Source of the DNA: Drechmeria coniospora
Lineage: Eukaryota > Ascomycota > Sordariomycetes > Hypocreales > Ophiocordycipitaceae
Assembly: GCF_001625195.1 (NCBI RefSeq)
Contig: NC_054390.1
Location: forward strand, 5,046,027 to 5,110,026
Direction of reading: 5' to 3'
Length of the DNA: 64,000 bases
Part shown: positions 1-12,142 of the stretch, piece after piece
How positions within the stretch are numbered: position 1 is the stretch's first letter
Layout of the letters: every line of letters starts with the position of its first letter
The notes under the pieces: model-generated
What the model was told of the DNA's origin: nothing
What the model saw: only the letters and a program-made list of their open reading frames with translations
Databases searched by the model: none
Program-made: the position numbers and the translations under genes

Positions 1-1489
1 CACCAGCGGCTGAAATCGTCCTTGTCGTAGGACCAGGCAATGTTGGAGTACTCGGGCTTGAACGGTTTATTCATGCTGCGTCTCGTTAGCGGCCAAAGGA
101 AAGGTAAACAAGGAAGCGAAGAGGACGGGTGGTTACTTGCCACACAAATGGCCAATGGACGAGGACGTGCTTGTAAAAGTCGCGCCACGCGACCTCGCTG
201 ATCCAGGTCTGGATGCCCTCGACACCTCCGTCGAGCTTCTTGGTCTTGTTCCTATCCCGCGCCGCCCTGACGCAGGCCCTGGCGCTGATGGTGCCGGTGG
301 CTAGATGGACCGAGAGGCACGACGTGCCGTCGTCGGCCGGGATGTTTCGCCTGTCTCTGTACCTGCCGATCCTCTCCTCGCAGAAGGCGTCGAGCCGTTT
401 CATCGCCGCGTGCTCTCCGCACGGCCAGAGGGGATGGAACCTTTTCTTTTCATCCGAGCTGAGCTGCTTGCTCTGGGGCGCTTCCGGGATGGAGCACTCG
501 AAGAGGGTCTTGAACTTGGCCCGAGCCGTCGTCGGGTTTTTGGTCGGTCGCTCGAACAGCTCAAGAAGGTCGAGGTTGCCGTGAACATGGGCGACCCAGG
601 ACCGGTACCACGGCGTGTAGACGGCGTACTGCTTCCCGGAGCCGCTCCGCAGCTGCCCCGGAGGCACGACGCAGCTGTCGTGGACGACCTCGAACGACTT
701 GCCATTCTCCGAGAGGTCGCGGACCATGCGCGCCTCCCTACGCAGCTCGTCAACCTCATACTCCATGTTCGCGTAGAGATGGCCGGCACCCCATTCCTCC
801 ATAAGCTCGAGGACGCGATCCGGAATCCGGTTTCGCCTGTTCACCGTTTCCACGACGAGCGGAATGTCCAGCTTGGCCAGGTCGTCCTTGAGAACGTGCA
901 AGGTGCGCAGGGTGAAGTCGACGCGGACGGGCGCCCGAAGGTGAGCCTCGAGGTCCTCGGGGCTGAGGATGTAGAGGCATATGAGCGGCACGCCTCCCTG
1001 CTTCGCCTTGTCGCTCGCGAGCGCGAGCGCCTTGTTGTCAGTATGGCGCAGGTCCATCTTGAACCAGTGCACGACGGCGCGCTTGACGTCGACGTTGCTG
1101 CGTTCGGCCGCCGTGTCCTCGAGGGCGGCGACGAGCTCCTCGATGGGGCGCGGAATCTCATCTTTGATGTAGGCCCGGGCCCGGTCGTTGCTCATCTCAG
1201 GAGGGTAGAACTGGCGAAGGACGATGCCGTGCGTTTCGGCCTCGGCAGCAAGGGGATGAGGTGCACGCAGGCCGGTCCTCGCCTTGACGCGTTTGGCTGG
1301 ACGGCCGTTTGCCTCGGCCGGCGGGGTGGAACGGCGCTTCGCCTTGGATGGCATCGTGACGACGGTCAACGGAGACGTGATGAAGGGCGTGAATGATGGT
1401 GACAGGCTTGCTCGAGCAATCGTCGGCACGAGGGTGGGAGTCTGGCAGACGAGCTGTCGTATTCTTGGTGTTGATAGACTCGGATGCAT
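1..1489 (-). CDS. phr1: CPD photolyase (class I type), 3' part outside window
   Basis: Repairs UV-induced cyclobutane pyrimidine dimers using blue light and reduced FAD. Two exons are visible, 1489-141 and 75-1, and the gene continues past the left edge. The N-terminal alpha/beta (antenna) domain starts near residue 135 with AVVHWFKMDLR. The start of the FAD-binding domain is seen in TSCLSVHLATGTISAR and in ISEVAWRDFYKHVLVHWPFV. The intron 76-140 joins WPFV-C to MNKPFKPEYSNIAWSYD, which matches the family exactly. It begins with GC (GCAAGT) rather than GT. The first ATG at 1489 gives a 45-residue extension rich in Ser, Thr and Arg with no acidic residue. A second ATG at 1354 opens a nuclear-type start (MPSKAKRR), so two isoforms are possible. 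The divergent neighbour is XLF, another DNA-repair gene. The family call is firm; the start is uncertain. Confidence 0.93.
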
Positions 1490-3099
1490 TCAGCTTTCAT
1501 GGAGAGAAGAGACAGATTGCATCAGGGTTTGAACGAATAACGCCCTCCCGGCCGTCGTATATTTGTATGCCGTGACGTTTCCATGATGGCATGGCCGTAG
1601 CTCCGATGACGTTTCGACGCAAAGGTCTCCAAGATCGAGATCGGACCTCCAGTGGCGGCGCTAGGTTGCGATTCGGCTTCCATCGAGGACGACGGTAGAT
1701 CGGCGAACGTTGCCAGCATGGCGGACATGAAAATTTCAAGCAGAAATATAGCACCACCACGGCATGGAGCAGATGTGTGTCTCGTAACGAGTAGGTATTT
1801 ACCATTGCCCTCCCTCGGTTTTTTTTTATTGTCTGGCTCCGTGGCTCAAGCTCCATGAGCACTGTCAGTAGTTGTATGTCTTTTCAGCAATTGCTGGTCC
1901 AGTTACGTTACTGAGTACTCCAATGTGCATGTACAATCGTACCTGGTAGTAGGTACCTCCTAACTCCTCCATGCTACAGAGTACATTAGTGCAGTAGTAC
2001 AGAGAGTACCTGTTGACATCATAGCGTTAAACTGGAACGCACTGCACATGGCGGGCGCTAGCTAGCAACGCAAGGCTGCCAAACAACGATACCAGTAGCA
2101 AAACACGTGCACCTCGCATGACGAGAGATGCCTTGTTCTGTACATGCGCTGCTTCCTCTATGGAAAGACCGTCGTTTGCTCTTGCCGTTGCTGTCGTCTG
2201 TCAACCCAGCCCCGAGGCGCTTCGCTGCCCAATGAGAAGCTGGCGGCGGGTGACAGGGATTATTCGCATGAATTGATAGGTGCAGATCGGACCCCATGGC
2301 TGCCTGCCTGTCATGGCGAGAAGCTGCGACCAGTCTCGCCTCTTGCACCGCCTCAGCCAAGATGAAAACCCTTCTCGACGACATTCATCCACCATACCAG
2401 AGCTGTCACGATCCGTTTGGCCGAGAGTACTAACCGACAACTGGCTCCGCGACCCTCTTGCTTGCTCGGTCAAGGCCGGAATCACGACGCGTTACACCCG
2501 TCCTTTCCACCTGCTCGTTCGTGCTGAGCTCCATTTCTTCGCTAGGCAAGACGGCATCGCCTTCCCACCGTTCGTGCTACCAAGTCTTGGTGAACAGACG
2601 CCGGAGTCGACGAATGTACTCGCCGTTGCACACCGACGTTTGATCTCGCTCGCTGCCCAGCCTCGCTCCTAGCTGTTGCTGTCATTGACGAGACATCACA
2701 CATCACACACCTCGCACCTCGCACCGCACACCTCGCACCTCAAACTCACCCTCACACACCTCGCACCTCGCACCTCACACCTCGCACCGCACACCTCGCA
2801 CCGCGTACACCTCGCACCGCGTACACCTCGCACCGCGTACACCTCGCACCGCGTACATCTCGCAACGCGCACACCTTGCACCGCGCACACCTTGCACCGC
2901 GCACAGCTCATCTCTAAACTACCTGCCATTGTCGGTCCAGACTGTATTCGCCGAGTCTGAGTCTCCCTCCCGGTCTCGCCTTGACACGCGGCCCAGAGAC
3001 AGGCGGCCTTTCCCACGACCGAGACCCTTCTGCCCACCTCGTTGAAACGTAAACGTCCGTCGCCTCTCCCCCACCCCCGGCCGACTACCCGGTCTCGCC
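1490..3099. promoter_or_regulatory. shared 1.6 kb divergent intergenic region between photolyase and XLF
   Basis: No convincing gene is present. The two start codons face away from each other, so the promoters of both DNA-repair genes must lie here. GTAC-rich sequence occurs at about 1910-2010, and a CTCGCAC minisatellite lies on the XLF side. No specific factor site is claimed. Confidence 0.45.
2696..2912. repeat. CTCGCAC/CGCGTACAC minisatellite upstream of XLF
   Basis: Irregular tandem copies of CACACCTCGCAC-like units pass into four copies of a 16-bp unit, CGCGTACACCTCGCAC. The run ends about 190 bp before the XLF start codon, so it lies in the promoter or 5' leader. Any frame open through it is an artefact of the repeat. 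Confidence 0.85.
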
Positions 3100-4677
3100 A
3101 TGGTAGAAAACGTCGCTTGGAGGCCTCTGCCTCTGCCTCCATCGCCTAGCCTGCCTGTGCTCCTGGTCTCGGCTGTCATGGCCCCCGCTGCGTACACCGT
3201 CCGCATCACCGACATGGCCAACGTGTGGACGGAGACGTTGGAGCGCAGAGCCATCTGCATGCGCGGATGGAACGAGGGTACCTCCATCGATCCGAGCGAC
3301 ACCCCCGAGAACATGGCCAAGTTCCTCGCCCTCGTCCGTACTGCTCTGGACTCGTCCCGACCGGGACACGAGGGCTCCACCCTCCGCCTCTCGCCCGCCA
3401 CCGCAGCCGATGCTGGCCAGGACGGCCTCACCCTCCGCCTGACTTGTATCTTGCCCGGCCTCCAACCCCTCAAGTGGCCACTCCATTTGAGAAAGTCGCC
3501 TCCCTCCAGCCTCGCCACCGATCTTGTGCTGCCACTCATCCAGGCGCACTACGTCAGGAAAATGGAAGTGATCTCCCTCATCCAAGCTCTCGCCGACAAG
3601 GATGCCGTCCTCACAAAGTTTTCCGATAAGCTGGAGGCCCTCGGCACGGGCTTGGAGCATATTTTCACCCACCTTTCCGGGAAAAGGAAGGTTACCAGGC
3701 CTGCCGCCGAAGAAAAGGTAAAGGGTCTGAAGGCCTTTGACGAGGGCGAATGGAAGTCCCGGCTCGACTCCGAAATGGACCGCTCCCTCGATGCTGGCAG
3801 TTTACTGCGAAACGTCTTCGGCGAGTCGGGCCTTCAGGCCGAGACCTTGCTGGAGATCGACCAGTCCCCCGCCCTGGACAGTTGGTGGCATGACGCTGGA
3901 TCCCTGCTGCCCGGCTGGGGCCGAACGTGGGAAGCACCGGCGGCAGCGCAGATGACGTCGAAGCCTCCCACACAGGCAGCCGTTGCCGACGACGACGACT
4001 TCCAGGTCCAAGCCACACCGCCCCGTTTCAGATCAGGGAATGAGAAGCCCACCGGTTCTGAAGCTAGATCTGACGACGACGCATCGACCGAGGGAGAGGA
4101 CGACGAGCACGTCATACCGGACAGTAACCCGCCCAACGCTCAAACCAACAACAACGGGCACGCCTCACGCCATGGGGCGATCAGTGCGAGGACCGCGTCG
4201 GCGGCACCTCGGTCTCCAAGACGAGAAGAAAACATCACGAGCAAGAGATCGGTCGATGATTCAGAAACTGCCTCGGAAGCTTCTAGCGATGGTGATGCCG
4301 CGGCCTCGATGCGAACCGCTTTGCCTGCCCCTCTCAACCCTGCCCCGGCCGACGGTGCCAAGCGTCGTGGCCTGGGCGTGATTGGGGGTCAAGGTCGAAA
4401 TGTTGACCCGTCAGACCTGGCCAAGTCCCCCGAAGCGAACTCTGCGGGAGTGGATGATGCCCCTCCACGTGCTAGCAAACCCGGGCGCATCGGCCAGATC
4501 GGTGGCGGTCCAATGCGAATGCGAGATGACAACGACCGTGGCAGAGCATTAAGTCGCACCAAGGAGCCCGACATGATTCGAGAAACGTCCAGAGAGCGAG
4601 CCGATCGCAGGCGTGAGGAGCTCAAGAGAGAATTGGAGAAAAAGGCCCTGCCGGCCAAGAAGAAGAGGCGATTCTAG
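3100..4677 (+). CDS. nej1: XLF/Nej1-type non-homologous end-joining factor
   Basis: Stimulates DNA ligase IV-Lif1/XRCC4 during non-homologous end joining in the nucleus. The single exon encodes 525 residues. The start is supported by the fungal XLF opening (WRPLPLPPSPSLPVLLVSA) and the head-domain block TDMANVWTETLERRAI followed by NTSIDPSDTPENMA-like residues (about 35-75). The head domain covers roughly residues 8-150. A helical stalk follows at about 155-235 (LIQAHYVRKMEVISLIQALADK onward). The remainder is acidic, low-complexity and probably disordered. The last residues, KKALPAKKKRRF, form a basic patch closed by Phe, which is the Ku-binding (X-KBM) arrangement known at XLF C-termini. 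No intron is needed. It is divergently transcribed from the photolyase. The main alternative would be an XRCC4 paralogue, which fits the N-terminus less well. Confidence 0.88.
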   Translation: MVENVAWRPLPLPPSPSLPVLLVSAVMAPAAYTVRITDMANVWTETLERRAICMRGWNEGTSIDPSDTPENMAKFLALVRTALDSSRPGHEGSTLRLSPATAADAGQDGLTLRLTCILPGLQPLKWPLHLRKSPPSSLATDLVLPLIQAHYVRKMEVISLIQALADKDAVLTKFSDKLEALGTGLEHIFTHLSGKRKVTRPAAEEKVKGLKAFDEGEWKSRLDSEMDRSLDAGSLLRNVFGESGLQAETLLEIDQSPALDSWWHDAGSLLPGWGRTWEAPAAAQMTSKPPTQAAVADDDDFQVQATPPRFRSGNEKPTGSEARSDDDASTEGEDDEHVIPDSNPPNAQTNNNGHASRHGAISARTASAAPRSPRREENITSKRSVDDSETASEASSDGDAAASMRTALPAPLNPAPADGAKRRGLGVIGGQGRNVDPSDLAKSPEANSAGVDDAPPRASKPGRIGQIGGGPMRMRDDNDRGRALSRTKEPDMIRETSRERADRRREELKRELEKKALPAKKKRRF

Positions 4678-7600
4678 CGCACCCCTGACAATGGAGAGGC
4701 GACCTTGCCTTGCCATGATATGTTTTCGTACGCAAGTGTCGCAGCGCCATTTCTGTGCCATTTCTCTCACACATCGAATTCATGTCGTCACTTATGTTGG
4801 TAGTGCATTTCGACCGCACGCCCATGCCTGGGATACTTCGCCACAGAGGTGGGACAGCTATCCGGTTAGGCGTCGCATGTTCAACTCCTCGTGCGCACGC
4901 AGCACATGACGATTTTGCCAACACCCCACCTGGACTTACCAACGCGTTGCTCGACACCAGCATGTCGGTGCGACCACACGGGCGTAATTGTGGTTCCAGG
5001 AAGCTCTGGTGCCAGCGCGCAAATAACGCCACTCGTGGACGACGTGACTATAGGTCGCACGGAATGGTGGCCGTGGAACCTGTCAAATTTCAGCTCTCCT
5101 CCCACGACGATGCCGAACTCTGGCATGGCATATGGCGTGGTGCCCTTTGCGAGAATCGCTGTCCGATTTGCCCTCTGGTCAATGGCGCAGGTGGGGAACT
5201 GGCACGTCGGCCGCACATGAAACACAGGCTCCGTCTGATGGTTCTGGAAGCTGATCTGGGGGGCTGTGGCATGGCCATCTGCCGAGATCTCCATCTTGAC
5301 CATTCAGTCGTACAGGAGAGGGTCGTGGGAACTTCCCGGTAACTGACTGCCGCTTCCATTCCGCCGACACACCGCGTAGAGCTCCGGCCAGCCCTCAGAA
5401 CCGCGGCGAGCGGCGCCAGCTTTAGGGGCAAGTCCATCCGAATCCGCAGCACCTCTGGGGAGGGGTTTCTGCTCACTGCCTAGTCCACGTCACTTTTTAT
5501 ACCTTGACCATCCATACGCTCGGTGCGCAAGCGATTCCTTCAGGGCTGGAGGCTTCGCTCGAGGACGACATGGCTTCCACGATTCACGACGAAATCTATG
5601 CTTTGGTGCCAAGGCAGCAGGCTACTCCAGCTTACCACCATGTTGCCCTGACTCGACCAGACGCAATCGTGAGCCCGAAATTTCCATCTCATGATGCACG
5701 TGGCATGTTGCTGCCTCCTGGTGGCGGTCTCACCGGCCAAGATGGGATCCGTCTCCGGCATGTGAGGCGCGTCCACTGCCTCGCACTGATGACTACTCGT
5801 GCAGGACGCCCGAGTTTCGAGCAAGTAGCAGGGCGATCGATACGAGCGCACTCGTACTATTCTTGCACGCATATTATATCCCAGAAAGCCAAGCAGCGTC
5901 GACGATGATGAGATCTAGCGCTGTTGCAAGTTTCTGGGCCGTCAGTTTGCAGCGAAGCTGAGTGAAGGGGGGCACAACCCTAGGCTTCTTGCGAGCATGG
6001 GTTCTATTCTACATATGCATGTACACAGCTGCTGCCGTAAGAGGTCCCGGGACGTCTGGAAGAGCCCCTATCGCCAGAATCTCGGAGTCAAATGTTTTCT
6101 GCTCTCTTACCTGAGTCGACAAGCATCGCGACGAGTTCATCACCTACACGCGCACTCATCTCGACGCTGCGTGCTTTCGAAGAGGTCCGAATCCGGCTGC
6201 GTCACGTCGCTCAGCAGAACGGCAGATTTCATTAGCACATCGCAGGGGACCTGCCGGGGATTGTTAGGGGTTGCAGGGGTCGGGCAAATTCCAGCCTCTC
6301 CTCCTTCACGGGAAAGGCTTGCGGTGCATGATCGACCCCAACCGAATGGGCCAATGAAGATTTTCGTGTGCCAATACACGTTCCCATCAACTAGGGTATC
6401 TGGTTCCGGGGTGGTCCCAGCAAGCTGAGCCGATGGATTCGCACGCCGTGGTCCATACTTCCGGCCCTGCTTGATGAATGGCTGTATCTTGTCCTGCGTC
6501 CATCAGCTTGGCGACCTACTCCGTACACGTTTTCCCATCACCACCTCGTGCTGTACGTTTCACCCGCTTTTTTCCTTTTTCTGGCGACGGAAAAGGAGAA
6601 GACACGGGCTCGCCGACAGGGGAAACGGAGCGTGCCACTGCCGACGAGCCAGCGTCGCCGAGGGCTAGAGACATGCATCGTAAATTGCATTCGTATGCGT
6701 GCAGACTTCTCTGAGATGGAACGCCCGCCATGGACCCTTGACTGGACTCGACCTTGAGTGAGCAAGGCACCGCGTGGTGAGGAAGACGGCCCAGAACGAC
6801 AATGGAAGGCCAACCGCGACCCGACTGGCCAACCGCGACTCGACTGGCTTCTGCTAGACTCGTCGGAGTCTTCTGGAAGGAAAGTACTGGCGTGTTCGGT
6901 TGCCTCGCTGAGGGTAGGAAATGGCTTCCCGCCACGTCTGAGACGAATGTTTCGAGGACGACGAAGATGCCCTTGGAGGGAACTGGCGGTCACGATATCT
7001 GGCCGAACAAAAAAAACACCTGTCGGTGTGAGCTCGCAGCCAAGGAGTAGTGTCCTCGATCCCCAAGGCTCCCCCAAGACCTCTGCTTCAACGGGGAACG
7101 ACAACCAGGCTACCGGGACCAGCAAAGGCCGGTACCCGCAAAGGCCGGTTTACAGGTGATGGGTGGCCTATAAAAGCATCTGACGTTGCGACCCATGGGT
7201 GCCTGATTTTGGCCAGGCGGCGTTGAAATGACGATATGGAACAGGCGTCGTGCAACGGCGGATAAGTGACAGCATGGTGCGAGGTGGAAGAGAAGGCTCG
7301 TCGCCTGTGCCATCCCCTGCGTCGATCAGAAAAGAAAGCGACATGGCCACGCGTCGCGCATGTGGGAGCCATACGCAGCATCACTGTTGTGCAGACGGTT
7401 TGCTTGACCCCTCGTACGAGTGTGCGAGCAGGATGTGCACTCTACGCTTCCAATCACGACGCCCATAGATGCGGTGCGGGCGTTTCCAGCCCGCCAGCAA
7501 TAGTCTGCCTCGGGAGTCGGCTTCTGAGAACCGGGATGGAGGCTGACGCCGACTTGTCATATATTCGTTCAAGGCGTGCTACGGGCACTCGACGTTTGCA

Positions 7601-10600
7601 CGTGTCGCCGACGTTACGGCCACTCCTCCTGGTTCGGACCCGATCAGCAGGTACTGTAGGTGAGTGAAGCATGGGATGAACGCCTCGGCGACGGTTTATG
7701 ACCCCTGCTGGTTTCGTTGACTCCGAATTGAAGTCGAGCATCGTCCCGAGGAGATGGACGACCGGGGTCATACTGTTCAAGCAGGGGAGGAGCCGATTAG
7801 AGGTGAGGCGTCGTGACCGTCAAGGGGATGACGGCCTCTCCGCTAGCGGAGAAATTCCCCATAACTTCGTCGCAGAATGCATACGATGTGCTCGTCCGGG
7901 GCGTTTGGTCTCATTCAGCCGTGGCGCTTCCGGGTTCTGGATACCCTCACTTTCCCTTTCGAGTCCTGTTCTGGAAGACGAGGAACATCCTCACAGCCGC
8001 CTCGCCCTCGCCTGACCTCATTGTGTGGCATGCCAACACAGCCCTCTGTGCCAGGGTACGACAGACGGACGGATGGATGACCGGCCATGGCTGGGACTAT
8101 TCATTGTTTCAATGAAACGCGTTGTACGGCCGGCGGGCGTCATTGAACCATAGTCAGACCCTGGCCTTGGCCCTCTCTCACTGATGATGCATAGAATGCT
8201 AGCAGATGCAAATGCACGCACACAGTTCCATATTTGGCTGCATTTTTCTGGGCAATTCAGGTGCCTGGGACAAAAAAGCCTCGTTTTCCCCTGCCGGGAC
8301 CTGTCTGCCATTGCGATGTTGGCAACAACCACGCGAGGCAATTCTTACGAGCCAGGCATCCCATTTCTATATTTCCACGCCTTCTTTCCAGAGTCTACTT
8401 GACAGCCTGCTCTCGTTTGAGGATGGCCTTCGAAGTACACGTACGAGTGCTAGTCCAGTCTGGAATGATGCACGTAGGTTTACGTTTACATGCATGCCTA
8501 GTAACATATGGTCAAGGACATGGTTTTAGAAATGCTAGGACAAAGATGCCGCAGAATCTCAGACAGGAAGCTCGCTGGATCCTGGGTGACGAGAATACAA
8601 GACAGCCCCTTCTATGCGGTATCATGCTACCGTCCTTCACCTGGTCCCTCAGTTCATCGCTTCCTCGCTTCCCCCCTTTCTCTTCCCCACTACCTCACAC
8701 CCTCCCCTGCTTGAGATCCCTCAGCCAGCGTTGTGTTGGCGGAGATGATGCCATTTGCTGCGCCTCAGGGGACGGATCGGCCGTGTTGTTGTGCTTCACG
8801 CCCTCTCTCCTCCCGAACGAGGTGAACAGCAAACCAACAGGCGCCCCATTCTCCATCCTCCATCCCTCCCGTTTGCCTCTAGGGTGCGGACGGCGGCCGT
8901 CTAGCGGCATCAGAGCAGCTATGGCCGACGGCGGCCGACCATCCGACCGATGAACGAGAGAACGCATTGTACGTCCCGCGGACCGTCCTTTTCATGTTGA
9001 TGTACACGTTTGCACGTACAACTACACGTACGCGTGCCAGAATGTGCGACGGAAACGGGCATGACCTATTCTATTGTACACTTTTTTGTCTTGTCTCACC
9101 TGCCAACGGGCAGTGATGTCGAAAATCTGGATCTTGAAACATATCCTTCCAAGGCGTCTGCAGCCCAGGAAAGCCGGACAAGACAAGACGAGACAGGCCA
9201 AGATAACGCAAGACAAGCCCAAGACACGTCAAGTCAAGTCACGTCAAGACATGGTTGGATTTAGGTTGCCGCCATCGCTGCTTTGTCTGTGCGACTGCCA
9301 TGCCCGTCTTTCCCGCCCAGCAGGTTGAATACATGGACGGAATACATACGCCTTGCTCATGCGAGGTATTGAATAAATATGCGCGGAGACAGAAGAACAA
9401 GGTGAACAACAGCCACACGGCTATCTCCGTCCGAATCCGACAACCAGCCCCGTGCATATCGACACCCCTCCCCCCTCCCCAGCCAAACCAAGCCAGCGGT
9501 TCAGCTAACAATCTATCTAATGCACACTGGTGTTGTGGCAGCGAAAGAGAAACGAATCCGACGGCATAATCGCACGTAATCAGGAGGGGGGACAACAAGG
9601 AAGGAGAGGTGATAATTCTTCTATTTACCCCTTGAACCGAGATAGTCCCTCCCGTAAGAACGCCCGAATCAAGTTTTGATTATTATTATTTTATGAAAAA
9701 AAAGGCAGTAGAAGAGCAGCGTATCTCTTCATTACATAACCCATCCATCTCGTTTTACGTTTCATATCCACTTCCTCGGTCCGCGGGTGAGGCGGGAACG
9801 CGTCCGCGGTGGTGGAGGTGGCGGCGGTTAGCATCGTCGACTGGCCACCAGTGCGATTCCCCCGATCCAGCCGTCGCCATCCGCAACACGACGATCTTGA
9901 GAAAGACAATCGAGCTGTGAACTCTTTTTCTACCAAAAAAACCCATCCCTCTAGTTCCCGTGTGCGTGACCCATGGATGTTGGTCCTTGTTGTGGTGAAT
10001 AAAAATAAGCTTGGGGCCTAGCGAACCAACCTCCTCCTTTCCCCCTTGAGGCATCGTGCTGTTGGAATTTCACATGCGCAGAGTATTCATAGCGGAATTC
10101 ACATCGGTAGAAATAATCTAGCGGTAGTGGCAGTCCTAGCAGTGTAGTATTAGGCACGATTCACACAAAAGTCCGAGCCTCAACCATGCCCACTCCGTAT
10201 CGCCGAGAGGTAACGAGACAAACTAACATGCCAGCCTCCGCATTTGTCCATTGACAGCGCCTTTTGCATGCAAACAACTATTGTGGAAGGAAAGTATAAT
10301 AATAGTCAGTCCAAAAGATGCCATAAGATTCATACTCGATGACATGCCCTGCTTGATCGAGAGAAGAAAGGCACTGGGTGCCCCATGTTCAAGTTCGGCT
10401 TCCGGCGCAGGCCACGTTGTTGCCATTTGTCATTTGCCATTCGTGACAGTCAAAAAGGAACACCTTCAAGGTCATAGAAGTATTAGGGCGGTAGAAAACT
10501 AGAGAGGTGGAGGGGGAGACAGGGTGAGAGGCGCTGCGCAGGGTTCCCATGGTGCCCCAGCTCCTGATTTCCACTGCCCAGTACCGTCGCCCAATCCCAT

Positions 10601-12142
10601 ACAGTTCGCTGTCCCGCGCCGACGGTAACGTTCTGTCGATCACGCCTAGGATTGGATGCTCGTGTACACGTGCAGCAGAGCAGGGTACGTCTGTGGCAGC
10701 AACATGCGTGTGACCCTCCCAAAAGGAGGCCCGAGTCCTTCGAAGTGCCGACAGATGACTGTCGCGCTACCCCCTGTGCTCACTCATGAGTCTTTAGAAA
10801 ACGATCAAGGTACATTTACATGCACTTGTATGTACACGAGAATGCGATGCATGTATTCGTACGTGATTTTGGGGACAAGAAAGTCAAGCACAGGCGTGAA
10901 GGCGAGTCAACGTTGAAGTGATCAACGCGGTAGCTAGGAAACGATTGTGCAACAGTAGTGAAAACACGACGGGAAGGCGAGAAGGCGCAGAAAATTCAAT
11001 GCATTTCTCTCATCCATATGGAAAACCTCTTGCCGTCGCCGGCCGTTCTCTACCTCTTCCTTCCTAGGTCGAGCTCGTATACAATATATGTCTTCGTACT
11101 CCAAGAGGGTGACGACTACACATACCTGATTGTAAATAAAAAGAACGAAGGACAAGAGGAACGGAAAAACAGCGACCCCACCACCACCACCACCACCACG
11201 GGAACATAGACAGGAACAGGAACAGGGGGTACGGGCCGGTGCTTGTCGACGATACCCACCCCCGCCACGAGCTCCTCTGGGCTGCAAACCGTGTCGTTTC
11301 GTGAGGGCGAAACGTCGAAACGAGTACCAGGATTTGCTGATGCACTCCCACCGTCCAATCGACCGGTCTGCCAGCCGGATTCCCAATCCGTCTCCTTCCT
11401 GGTCCGGGGCCCTGGCTCGGAATGAATGAACGGTCCCAAGGGGGAAAGGGAAATAAAAACAAGACAAAAAGAGACGGGTCGTTAAAGGTGTCAGGTTCAG
11501 TTCGTCGCCTCTCGCCGACGGAGTTCCGTTCCAGGTCCATGGGTCGTTGACCTGGTCGAAATCCTATCCATTTCTCCCCTCCATTCACCCCGTCCGTTCA
11601 CCAGCGAATAGCGAGCAAACTGCCTGCCTGCTGAGGCAACCTTTGGTAGCAAGAAGCATCGGGTCAAGCGACGCAATGCCGAGGCGAGAGCCGGCCCCAG
11701 GGTCTGTTTGTTGGTCGTCAGTCAAACCTTGTTTACTTCTGCTTGTCTGCCGTGCCCCCATCTCCTCCCGCTGTTGGTCATATGAGAGAGAGACAGCCCC
11801 AAGGCTCGACGGAGGAAGTATAAATAAACCATACAGTGGAGAATAATCTAGTCAGAGTGATCCAACTGCTCATACGGCCGAGTCTCATCTTTGACAGCTG
11901 CACTGACCACTCTCCGCCAACACTGCGCCCAGGAGGCGACTTTTTTTTTTGCTTTTTTCTCTTGACCTTTCTTCGCCAGTGGGGATCCCCCTCAAGGAAC
12001 CTCAGGGGTGAGGGGGATGCTTTCCCGAAAGCTTGTCAACTCTGACTGCAGGTGTGTGCAAGTATCCTGCGAGTCACATGTATGCGTAGAGTGCCAAAAT
12101 GGTCTTCTGTCTGTTGTGTGACCCCAACGCAAGCCATGGCTT
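4678..12142. other. 7.5 kb stretch without a recognisable gene
   Basis: Open frames here are short, overlap on both strands and have no recognisable domain. Minor structures seen are two copies of GCAAAGGCCGGT near 7121-7150, an AAGAC-rich low-complexity run at about 9172-9255, an A/T stretch near 9675-9705 and a (CCA)n run near 11178-11200. The right part may hold the long 3' untranslated region of the forkhead gene or a non-coding transcript, but nothing shows this directly. Confidence 0.5.

Noticed and set aside
305..1396. Long plus-strand frame opposite the photolyase
   Set aside because: Antisense shadow of a conserved gene in GC-rich sequence; no domain.
2676..3142. Thr/His/Ser-repeat frames over 2676-3142 on both strands
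   Set aside because: Translation of the CTCGCAC minisatellite.
8234..8953. 239-residue plus-strand frame in the gene desert
   Set aside because: No domain, poor codon quality, and overlapping frames on both strands; chance frame.
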